DNA of 26,629 nucleotides from the NCBI RefSeq assembly GCF_001949145.1, contig NW_019091467.1, positions 46,577 through 73,205 on the forward strand, written 5' to 3'. The first letter of the stretch is position 1. Each line of letters starts with the position of its first letter. Made by a program: the position numbers and the translations under genes. This DNA comes from Acanthaster planci (lineage: Eukaryota; Echinodermata; Asteroidea; Valvatida; Acanthasteridae). The notes under the pieces are model-generated. The model did no database searches. It saw only the letters and a program-made list of their open reading frames with translations, and was not told the DNA's origin. Positions 24,501 through 26,629 of the stretch are shown here, in pieces.

Positions 24501-26320
24501 ACTTAACAAAACAATATTCAAGAGGAAGATATCTAAAAGCCTGTTTCAAACTTAAAATTACACAGAAAAGCTGAATGTCATGCCCACAGTTTATAGATAT
24601 TTCCATGGATGTCAATTGTAAAATGTTAAATATAAAACAGTAGTTTATCCTGGAACAAATTCCCAAAATGCTAAGACAAGCCTTATGACCATGACGAGTC
24701 CTACCATGAGTTATTAAGCAAGTTATGATCCAAACAATCACTGCAGAAACAGGGACTGTCCTCACCCAAGTTCTTTACACAATAAAAAGAATGCACAGCG
24801 GCACCACATTTTGTGAAATTGGTCATGAGTACACAGTGCAAATTATGCAATATGTTTGTTGTCTGAATCTATGCGGTAAACGTTATGCGTTATTCCATAA
24901 AAATCATCCACTGCTCACATGCAGGTTACCTTTCACAATGGAAAAATTTCATTTGAAAGTTTCTTTTGTGTATGGGTCCATTTCAGAAATCAGCGATTAG
25001 TTTACAGTTGACAAGGCATGCTAGTCTATATCAAAAGAGAAGTCTATGCAGTGTGACTCACTTCAACATTGGCTTTGCAGAGGCACTGCCCCGTTGTCTT
25101 GTTGCAGAACGAGCCCGGCACGCTGCCCGCCTCATCGCAGTCGCAGAGCAGACAACCTCCCGGCCCCAGACTGAAGTACCCGTCTAGGCACTGGTCGCAG
25201 TCACGGCCGTGCACGCCCGGGTTGCACTGGCAGTCACCCGTGACGGGATTGCAGTAAGGGCTGGTGCCCCCGCTGGGGTTACAGCTGCAGGGCTGGCAGC
25301 CCAGCGGGTTGACTCTGCTCAGGTTGAAGAAGCCATAGTTGCATCGGTCGCACTTGTCACCTGCGAAGAGTATCATAGACTATCGCTAACTTTTTGTATT
25401 CAATTCACACCTGCGTCTCTCAAGTTCCACATTACTCAAAACCTTTCTCACATTATTACCTAATCTGAAAACTAGGGTGAAACTTTTTTGCCAATTTGTT
25501 CGAAGTGCACACTATACAGCTATCTTTGAACTTTTTTCGGTTACCAAATAAAAGCATTCTTAATTATAATTTTTCAGAAACTGCACTTTCAATCTTAATG
25601 ATGTGTCATATTTGTGAATTATATTAATGTATTGATGTTGAGGACAGCACTACCTCAGAATCATAAAAGGACTCGGCACAAAGAGTCGGACTTGGACTCG
25701 GAATGCAAGGACTCAACTACAGCACTGATTTATATCCACATATATGCAGGCCAATGCACTTTAACCCTAACTGCGATAGGACATTTGACAAGTTATTATG
25801 TTTGTTGGTTCAGATCCCTACAGTAGTCATACACATTTTGGCAAATACTCAAAGGGCCTTATTCTAAGATTGAAAGAAATGTCTAATTGAAACAGAACAA
25901 TTTTCAAGACAATTTTGTAAAGTTTGGGACCATTATATCCAAATTTTATCAAATGATTTTACCTGATGTCAGGTTTAAAGCAATATAAGTTTTCAATAAG
26001 GACCTCAGAATGCAATTCAAGCAATTTGGAGACTTTGGGACTGTTAGATAAAGTATAATGTTAAGAAGACATCCCCTAATCTCTGACTGGGCTTGGCTAC
26101 AGTATATATAGAAGTTTCTCTCACCAATAACATTGGCCTTGCATCTGCAAACCCCCGTCTCCTGATGGCAGGTGGAGTCTCCCCCAACAGTCCCCGCTGT
26201 CTGGCACCCGCAATCCTCACACCCGAATGGGTTGGAGCTCTGGAGGTTGTAGAAGCCTGGTCGGCAGGCGTCGCACTGGCGGCCTGTGGTGAAGTTCTTG
26301 CAGGGGCACTGGCCGCCAAT
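356..26320 (-). CDS. USH2A: Usherin-like extracellular matrix/adhesion protein, internal part (31 exons)
   Basis: Span of the joined coding region; exons are listed separately as E1-E31 in transcript order. Seen: the spliced reading gives 7 complete LE modules plus one partial, FN3 1-4, half an FN3, LamG 1, LamG 2, the other half FN3, then FN3 6-14 and part of FN3 15, with no stop and matching phases at every junction. Known: this order (LE, four FN3, two LamG, long FN3 array) is that of usherin, a very large membrane-anchored protein. In vertebrates it forms ankle links on hair-cell stereocilia and lies at the periciliary membrane of photoreceptors. Inferred: the invertebrate protein is an orthologue, probably acting at the surface of ciliated or sensory cells. 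The start, N-terminal laminin domains, transmembrane segment and PDZ-binding tail are outside the window. A multi-domain relative with the same order is the only real alternative. Confidence 0.9.
1165..1362 (-). CDS. USH2A: USH2A-like exon E30: FN3 14 up to the F strand
   Basis: It starts at a domain border (APGGVNAPTVTILNH), has the core Trp in ALVTWQPPVHSNG, then LISYTIRMPQPRVYIG and GLVPYTNYM. The acceptor is GACACACAG and the donor GTTAGT, phase 1. The following intron (572-1164, 593 nt) shows nothing recognisable. Confidence 0.9.
1498..1794 (-). CDS. USH2A: USH2A-like exon E29: complete FN3 13 in one exon
   Basis: One whole FN3 module between two phase-1 introns: VPSGLAAPTLRS, core Trp in VLITWSTPDAPSG, VLTSYQIQRRVRG, PYTVFEYRIRVSNGVGTSSS, TLSA. 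It is the only domain in the window carried alone by a symmetrical 1-1 exon. The acceptor is CTTACCACAG and the donor GTAAGG. The next intron is the shortest (1363-1497, 135 nt). Confidence 0.93.
2084..2219 (-). CDS. USH2A: USH2A-like exon E28: second half of FN3 12
   Basis: It reads LPGNATQFLADGLTPYTNYN, then FHVEMCNGAGCTSS (C-x4-C pair), and closes YRTPQA. NAT is a sequon. The acceptor is CATTCTTTAG and the donor GTGAGT, phase 1. The next intron is short (1795-2083, 289 nt). Confidence 0.92.
2764..2900 (-). CDS. USH2A: USH2A-like exon E27: first half of FN3 12
   Basis: It starts at a domain border (APGPIDPPMATIVDAYN), has the core Trp in MLVTWEQPEEPNG, then VITTIRLYQNNQLREI. The acceptor is CTCTCGGCAG and the donor GTGAGT, ending in phase 0. 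The next intron (2220-2763, 544 nt) shows nothing notable. Confidence 0.92.
3398..3447. repeat. Short degenerate tandem repeat (GACAACTAT)
   Basis: TGACAACTATGACAACTATG and then ACTATGACAACTTTTC, AATGACAACTATGAAG. Four variants of a 9-10 bp unit lie in the E26-E27 intron. Confidence 0.6.
3501..3621. repeat. Long imperfect inverted repeat (foldback)
   Basis: The arms are 3501-3550 and 3571-3621, about 50 nt each, around a 20-nt loop. The inner 16 bp (AGTTCTGAAGAGAACT against AGTTCTCTTCAGAACT) and the outer GGT..ACCATGT blocks pair well, with small gaps between. It lies in the E26-E27 intron. Probably a MITE-like element. Confidence 0.6.
3818..3960 (-). CDS. USH2A: USH2A-like exon E26: second half of FN3 11
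   Basis: The phase-2 start completes an Asp codon, then LFGSPVSVTSFTKTGLSPYT, EYEFRVIASNNFGETES and LTSEA. There is no cysteine pair in this domain. The acceptor is TTTTGTCCAG and the donor GTGAGT, phase 1. The 917-nt intron that follows (2901-3817) holds a long foldback at 3501-3621 and short repeats near 3398-3447. Confidence 0.92.
4256..4397 (+). repeat. Dispersed repeat, copy A
   Basis: It shares with 14202-14355 the ordered blocks AGTC-AGACCAT, AATGACAAGG, TTTGTTG-AGTTCAT-TGAATAGCT, TTGAA-TCAG and CTGGAGGTCTTGTG. The right end has three copies of an 11-bp unit (GGTCTTGTGCT, 4366-4397), which is expanded relative to copy B. It lies in the E25-E26 intron. Confidence 0.6.
4730..4880 (-). 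CDS. USH2A: USH2A-like exon E25: first half of FN3 11
   Basis: It starts at a domain border (SPDGVFPPTLVTLSSS), has the core Trp in IRAQWQSPARNN, then AKYQLQFRPVLQPG. The acceptor is TTTATTCTTGAG and the donor GTAAGT, ending in phase 2, one of only two phase-2 introns. The next intron (3961-4729) carries a dispersed repeat at 4256-4397. Confidence 0.9.
5276..5455 (-). CDS. USH2A: USH2A-like exon E24: second part of FN3 10
   Basis: EMGNYNTISQTRTLLNTTDV is a longer than usual C'-E segment, followed by AISGLIPDSAYTVQVLGYNT and NVRMPNG. This domain lacks the cysteine pair. The acceptor is CTCTTCCACAG and the donor GTAAGT, phase 1 at both ends. The next intron (4881-5275, 395 nt) shows nothing notable. 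Confidence 0.9.
6271..6308. repeat. 19-bp tandem pair
   Basis: TCCACCAACGAGAGTTTTG is followed by TCCACTAACGAGAGTTTCG, two mismatches apart. It lies in the E23-E24 intron. Confidence 0.7.
6427..6741 (-). CDS. USH2A: USH2A-like exon E23: end of FN3 9, start of FN3 10
   Basis: It starts IITRYTLIQDG, then GLAPHSLHIFRLEACTSRGC (cysteine pair of FN3 9), and FN3 10 with the core Trp in VSARWTAPNNPNGILHYEVL. The acceptor is CTGTTTCCAG and the donor GTATGT, phase 1. NLS is a sequon. The following intron (5456-6426, 971 nt) has a 19-bp tandem pair at 6271-6308 and nothing else clear. Confidence 0.92.
7021..7149. repeat. 70-bp tandem duplication
   Basis: The 59-nt block GGGGGGGCACCTTGTGAGAG...AGTAGTTAC occurs at 7021-7079 and again, identical, at 7091-7149, so the period is 70. 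The identity implies a recent duplication or an assembly artefact. It lies in the E22-E23 intron. Confidence 0.9.
7149..7180. repeat. Perfect 11-bp hairpin just inside the E22 donor
   Basis: CGAACTCTGCC (7149-7159) and GGCAGAGTTCG (7170-7180) are perfect inverse partners around a 10-nt loop. On the transcript the stem begins 10 nt into the intron after E22 and abuts the 70-bp duplication. Confidence 0.85.
7190..7337 (-). CDS. USH2A: USH2A-like exon E22: end of FN3 8, start of FN3 9
   Basis: It reads ACTGGGCTNSAPATARTEES, then the next domain: VPAPSVTV, core Trp in LLVSWTPPENPNG. The donor GTGAGT again cuts right after P-N-G, as in E7. The acceptor is TTCATTCCAG, phase 0 in and phase 1 out. 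A perfect 11-bp-stem hairpin and a 70-bp tandem duplication lie directly inside the following intron (6742-7189). Confidence 0.92.
7772..7973. mobile_element. About 200-bp foldback/MITE-like element in the E21-E22 intron
   Basis: The left arm 7772-7805 (containing AGAGCTGCTTAAGCACAAAA) is the inverse of the right arm 7937-7973 (containing TTTTGTGCGTAAGCAGCTCT). The match extends over about 34 bp with a few mismatches. Its left half reappears inverted at 15185-15298. The interior has no convincing coding content. Confidence 0.65.
8435..8721 (-). CDS. USH2A: USH2A-like exon E21: end of FN3 7, FN3 8 up to the F strand
   Basis: It opens with ACTAIGCTDSPEV (cysteine pair of FN3 7), then FN3 8: core Trp in IEASWVEPPQLNG, RYVLYLSVRPG, and GSTYLVTLS. 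The acceptor is TTTTTCTGGCAG. GT occurs twice at the end (8433-8434 and 8435-8436); the phase-0 start of E22 selects the donor GTGAGT after 8435. The next intron (7338-8434, the longest) holds an inverted-repeat element. Confidence 0.92.
9131..9182. repeat. 20-bp tandem pair plus inverted third unit
   Basis: CTGGAACTTCCACAGTTAT is repeated at 9131 and 9151. GGAAGTTCCA (9173-9182) is the exact inverse of TGGAACTTCC at 9152-9161. It lies in the E20-E21 intron. Confidence 0.75.
9594..9797 (-). CDS. USH2A: USH2A-like exon E20: FN3 7 up to the F strand
   Basis: It starts at a domain border (APEGVNPPEAT), has the core Trp in IALAWLEPDRPNG, then VIISYTLRMNDLAVYTG and GLQVYTGYRFRVR. The acceptor is TGTATTGCAG and the donor GTGAGT, phase 1. 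The intron that follows (8722-9593) carries the 20-bp repeat pair at 9131-9170. Confidence 0.93.
10337..10447 (-). CDS. USH2A: USH2A-like exon E19: second half of FN3 6
   Basis: It reads NITDAIPFTRYAVTVTACT, with the pair continuing as AGGC, then TESSSVPVMTLQE. The C-x4-C pair lies in the F-G hairpin. The acceptor is TATTTTCTAG and the donor GTCAGT, phase 1 at both ends. The next intron (9798-10336, 539 nt) shows nothing recognisable. Confidence 0.92.
10903..11094 (-). CDS. USH2A: USH2A-like exon E18: first half of FN3 6
   Basis: It starts at a domain border (PPTGVTPPTDPVALSG), has the core Trp in IIQLSWQRPTGNTG, then LLLHYVLTAYDQD, and ends SEYTG. The acceptor is CCATCCTCAG and the donor GTCAGG, phase 1. 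NDT is a sequon. The following intron (10448-10902) shows nothing notable. Confidence 0.92.
11775..11855 (-). CDS. USH2A: USH2A-like exon E17: F-G strands closing FN3 5
   Basis: The smallest exon (81 nt). EYLYRVTATNNAGSTTSSW and then GRTREG supply the F and G strands missing from the half FN3 of E11. The acceptor is TGTCCTACAG and the donor GTGAGT, phase 1 at both ends. The next intron (11095-11774, 680 nt) is AT-rich, with only a 7-bp inverted repeat at 11408-11424. Confidence 0.88.
12371..12574 (-). CDS. USH2A: USH2A-like exon E16: end of LamG 2 and resumption of FN3 5
   Basis: FGGCMRQLVVSGQRLDF is the closing LamG signature, and the partner Cys is in VYLDGCPAE. After a short linker the sequence returns to an FN3 C-terminal half (TPVYTGQGTSFGDHGLQTYTG) with no intron at the change of domain. 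The acceptor is CTCCTCCAG and the donor GTGCGT, phase 1. The next intron (11856-12370, 515 nt) shows no clear element. Confidence 0.92.
12992..13250 (-). CDS. USH2A: USH2A-like exon E15: second half of LamG 2
   Basis: It begins LVIRTGAGN, then LCDGQWRSLTLAQNGGQVSM (the DGQW signature) and SQLFVGGVPEDS, the next-to-last LamG strand. The acceptor is TTCCCAG and the donor GTTTGT (weak), phase 1. The following intron (12575-12991, 417 nt) shows nothing notable. Confidence 0.93.
13852..14006 (-). CDS. USH2A: USH2A-like exon E14: first half of LamG 2
   Basis: It reads GYASLPEGTV, then FIVTMEMRTQLSSGLIMFGY and AFFLLQLVNGDLE, the expected first LamG strands (FeMRT...GLImfGy). The acceptor is TTTATGCAG and the donor GTACAG, ending in phase 0. 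The 601-nt intron that follows (13251-13851) shows nothing recognisable. Confidence 0.9.
14202..14355 (+). repeat. Dispersed repeat, copy B
   Basis: Same orientation and block order as copy A (4256-4397). Its ends carry loosely inverted motifs: GACCAGACACAAGACT near 14233 and GGTCTTGTGTTGGTCTTGTG near 14333. This suggests a small foldback element. It lies in the E13-E14 intron. Confidence 0.55.
14750..15040 (-). CDS. USH2A: USH2A-like exon E13: end of LamG 1, start of LamG 2
   Basis: It has GLYVGGLPPDF and SFVGCMRGLRVE, the C-terminal LamG strands with the conserved Cys, then GCPMERAEGVHF, which leads into LamG 2. The partner Cys of the LamG disulfide is likely the one in WQGC. The acceptor is ATTCACAG and the donor GTTTGT (weak), phase 1. 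The next intron carries a dispersed repeat at 14202-14355. Confidence 0.93.
15185..15298 (+). mobile_element. Half copy of the 7772-7973 element
   Basis: It matches the reverse complement of 7772-7884 along its length: CAAAACAATATACATCACA, CCTGATTTATCAAGTAAG, and TTTTGTGCTTAAGCAG followed by GAAATTGGCCCC. The second terminal repeat is absent, so it is truncated or a solo half. It lies in the E12-E13 intron. Confidence 0.65.
15608..15886 (-). CDS. USH2A: USH2A-like exon E12: core of LamG 1
   Basis: LamG strands in order: IEFEFRVERL, ALLLLAVSPEDQEEIVAIQL, WFLFDPQGG, then the typical DDGQWHRVLAVRNGVIGTITVDG. DGQWH(R/K)V is a hallmark of LamG domains. The acceptor is CTCCTTGCAG and the donor GTAAGC, phase 1. 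The next intron (15041-15607) carries a half copy of the inverted-repeat element at 15185-15298. Confidence 0.93.
16393..16620 (-). CDS. USH2A: USH2A-like exon E11: N-terminal half of FN3 5 running into LamG 1
   Basis: It begins as an FN3 domain (VPEGLQPPSVDG, core Trp in MSVTWDPPLQQNG, then TPLYTAVRTV). Instead of the F-G strands it turns into the start of a LamG domain (RFPGGAYYLFPSS...SAYTG). The acceptor TTTTTTCCACAG is good; the donor GTCGGT is weak but is the only nearby site that joins E12 in frame. The intron (15887-16392) is open in another minus frame, with nothing recognisable. Confidence 0.88.
17347..17491 (-). CDS. USH2A: USH2A-like exon E10: second half of FN3 4
   Basis: It reads LIYTSNGTSNYFVVNDLQPY, then HEFVVEACNSIGCVKS, and ends TLES. 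The C-x4-C pair is in the F-G hairpin. The acceptor is TTTTGGGCAG and the donor GTAGAA, phase 1. NGT is a sequon. The next intron (16621-17346, 726 nt) shows nothing recognisable. Confidence 0.9.
17691..17802. repeat. 56-bp tandem duplication
   Basis: Two copies, 17691-17746 and 17747-17802, begin GAGAAATGTGACTGATGAAA and differ at one base (GTTGCAA against GTTACAA). They lie in the E9-E10 intron. Confidence 0.9.
18454..18620 (-). CDS. USH2A: USH2A-like exon E9: first half of FN3 4
   Basis: It starts at a domain border (MPVFTPAPFAYG) with the core Trp in LNVTWQAPTERQ and then IVRYNLYQIVPSQ. The acceptor is CTCCTTCTAG and the donor GTAAGC, ending in phase 0. The 962-nt intron that follows (17492-18453) carries the 56-bp tandem duplication and is otherwise AT-rich without recognisable elements. 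Confidence 0.9.
19157..19290 (-). mobile_element. Degraded copy of the same SINE (copy 2)
   Basis: The reverse complement matches copy 1 in order. GGTCAGTTTTGGGAAAAAGG, AAAACCCATAGCAGGGACTG and AAAATCCCATCCCCATG correspond to the body. GGATTTGGACC (19230-19240) is the decayed inverse B box, and GCCAAT near 19278 corresponds to the A-box region. It lies in the E8-E9 intron in the sense direction of the gene. Confidence 0.6.
19437..19706 (-). CDS. USH2A: USH2A-like exon E8: second part of FN3 3
   Basis: It reads IITHYELFMRG, then an unusually long proline-rich segment of about 40 residues (GLPGLDG to AEPPATNF), then GLEPFTAYEFKVTARNAAG and the closing TLEA. A long third FN3 is also known in vertebrate usherin. 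The acceptor is TTTTTTGAAG and the donor GTGAGT, phase 1. The next intron holds a degraded SINE copy. Confidence 0.92.
20175..20409. mobile_element. 235-bp terminal-inverted-repeat (MITE-like) element
   Basis: The terminal inverted repeats are 25 bp: 20175-20199 (GGGTAATTCCAGAAATTACA...) and the reverse complement of 20385-20409 (GGGTAATTCCAGAAATTAGG...), with only a few mismatches in the inner part. The interior is AT-rich and non-coding. No clear target-site duplication could be read. The right end lies 22 nt inside the intron from the E7 donor. Confidence 0.7.
20432..20926 (-). CDS. USH2A: USH2A-like exon E7: end of FN3 1, all of FN3 2, start of FN3 3
   Basis: The largest exon (495 nt). 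It contains the F-G part of FN3 1 (GLAPYTQYTYYVQAVNEAG), the whole of FN3 2 (core Trp in QFSWSKP; DLIPFTNYTFFLMVCTASDC) and the B-C part of FN3 3 (FFISWAPPTEPNG). FN3 2 is thus uninterrupted, unlike most FN3 domains here. The acceptor is CCACTGCAG and the donor GTGAAT, phase 1, cutting exactly after P-N-G. The following intron contains an inverted-repeat element. Confidence 0.93.
20958..21225 (+). mobile_element. tRNA-derived SINE (copy 1), antisense to the gene
   Basis: It has an A-box-like TAGTGTATTGG at 20967-20977 and a perfect B box GGTTCGAATCC at 21009-21019, separated by 31 nt as in tRNA promoters. A body follows (GGGTTTTCAGTCCCTGC, GGGTTTTCC repeated) and an AT-rich tail ATAAATAAATTC near 21202. 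It lies in the E6-E7 intron only about 30 nt upstream of the E7 acceptor. The borders are estimates. I infer a SINE because the body and tail are not tRNA and a second related copy is present. Confidence 0.75.
21714..21875 (-). CDS. USH2A: USH2A-like exon E6: first half of FN3 1
   Basis: It starts at the LE/FN3 border (APEQQPAPSW) and has the FN3 B-C strands with the core Trp in LVWDPPDAPNG, then NILEYRLYRDG. The acceptor is GGTTGCAG and the donor GTGAGT, phase 1. The intron that follows (20927-21713) carries a SINE next to the E7 acceptor, and a 190-nt open stretch of unclear meaning at 21278-21472. Confidence 0.92.
22501..22664 (-). CDS. USH2A: USH2A-like exon E5: last LE module
   Basis: The last LE module reads CNCNPAGSLNTTC...GLCECKELVTGRRCDTC...GNPLGC, with all eight cysteines. 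It ends in SKG at the border to the FN3 array. The phase-2 start completes a Thr codon from E4. The acceptor is ATTTCCCAG and the donor GTCAGT, ending in phase 1. NTT is a sequon. The 625-nt intron that follows (21876-22500) shows no recognisable element. Confidence 0.92.
23165..23354 (-). CDS. USH2A: USH2A-like exon E4: LE module
   Basis: It finishes the module begun in E3 (YLSPDVGGGC) and encodes almost all of the next: CNCHPLGSVSNAC...GQCQC...GRQCDSCLPEFWNF. That module has a few extra residues (DPSTSGVS) between the fourth and fifth cysteines. The acceptor is CTCCCCCAG and the donor GTAAGT, ending in phase 2. The next intron (22665-23164, 500 nt) shows nothing notable. Confidence 0.92.
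24077..24434 (-). CDS. USH2A: USH2A-like exon E3: LE modules
   Basis: Strongly GC-rich exon. It completes one LE (GHRCDQCRANSYNL...GGC), encodes a full one (CACNTAGTVN...CNQCRGNSWGL...NGC) and most of the next (CACNPTGTQHD...GRQCDRCAVG). The acceptor is TTTATTTAG and the donor GTGAGT, ending in phase 1. Long open readings on both strands here are shadows of this frame. The following intron (23355-24076) holds only AT-rich sequence and a poly-T/poly-G run near 23466-23487. Confidence 0.92.
25062..25360 (-). CDS. USH2A: USH2A-like exon E2: LE modules
   Basis: It completes the module begun in E1 (DKCDRCNYGFFNL...NPLGC), encodes one whole LE (CSCNPSGG...CDQCLDGYFSL...GGC) and starts another (CDCDEAGSVPG...CLCKANVE). 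All eight cysteines are present in each completed module. The acceptor is CTTCGCAG and the donor GTGAGT, ending in phase 0. The next intron (24435-25061, 627 nt) shows nothing notable. Confidence 0.92.
26125..26320 (-). CDS. USH2A: USH2A-like exon E1: end of one LE module and start of the next
   Basis: Residues 1-65 of the joined product. It begins with the C-terminal half of an LE module (C-P-C...GRQCDACRPGFYNL...NPFGC) and continues with CGCQTAGTVGG... to CRCKANVIG. The acceptor is TTGATAG before 26320 (phase 0) and the donor is GTGAGA after 26125 (phase 1). KNFTTG holds an N-glycosylation sequon. The following 764-nt intron (25361-26124) shows nothing recognisable beyond AT-rich sequence. 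Confidence 0.9.
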
Positions 26321-26629
26321 CTATCAATAAGTTTTTAATAAAGGAGATTATTCAGAAATTCTGAATCAGAACTTGGTTTGTTCAGAAGTTGTGAATCTTA
26401 TTTATCTTAAAGTGGCACTCTCAGCACTTTACAACATACCCTCCAGAAAAACAAACTTTTGAATCATCCTTTCAAGTATAATCAGCGATGTTTCAAATGC
26501 ATATAACTATTTCCATCAGCTCTTTATTATCTCCACATTCCAACCTGTAAATACTATTTCGAATTTCATTTCAGGTTGCGGCAAGGATTTCATTTCAGGT
26601 TGCAGCAAGGATTTCATTTCAGGTTGCGG
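26321..26629 (-). other. Partial intron before E1
   Basis: AT-rich intron sequence upstream of E1, with the polypyrimidine tract and acceptor at its left end. A 24-bp tandem repeat runs into the right edge. No exon is visible. Confidence 0.7.
26563..26629. repeat. 24-bp minisatellite running off the right edge
   Basis: About 2.8 copies of ATTTCATTTCAGGTTGC-G plus CAAGG, starting at 26563, 26587 and 26611, one mismatch apart. The array continues beyond the window, so its size is unknown. Confidence 0.85.

Overview
The window is an internal segment of one large, intron-rich animal gene on the minus strand, read from right to left. Its product has the domain order of usherin (USH2A family): laminin-type EGF-like (LE) modules, four fibronectin type III (FN3) domains, a half FN3, two laminin G (LamG) domains, the other half FN3, then a long FN3 array. 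I could chain 31 coding exons (26320 down to 356). All have GT-AG borders, and the frame stays open across all 30 internal junctions. The joined coding length is 6658 nt, about 2219 codons. Neither end of the gene is here: the signal peptide, the N-terminal laminin domains and first LE modules lie beyond the right edge, and the remaining FN3 array, transmembrane segment and C-terminal tail lie beyond the left edge.

Layout along the minus strand: 26320-22501 carries one partial and seven complete LE modules (exons E1-E5). 21875-17347 carries FN3 1-4 (E6-E10). 16620-12371 carries the first half of FN3 5, LamG 1, LamG 2 and the start of the second half of FN3 5 (E11-E16). 11855-356 carries the end of FN3 5, FN3 6-14 complete and the first part of FN3 15 (E17-E31). 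Introns are 135-1097 nt, mostly 400-900, and look AT-richer than the GC-rich exons.

The organism is a metazoan. GC-rich exons, introns of about 600 nt, a tRNA-derived SINE and short inverted-repeat elements suggest a marine invertebrate. I favour an invertebrate deuterostome such as an echinoderm, with low to moderate confidence, because the judgement rests on the look of the repeats and not on a search.

No second gene, RNA gene, CRISPR array or prokaryote-type system is visible. The accessory content is all intronic: two copies of a tRNA-derived SINE, two terminal-inverted-repeat elements (one with a half copy elsewhere), a long foldback, a dispersed repeat in two copies, and several tandem duplications. 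The main points of interest are the LamG pair nested inside an FN3 domain, an all-or-none C-x4-C cysteine pair in eight FN3 domains, and a regular pattern of phase-1 introns.
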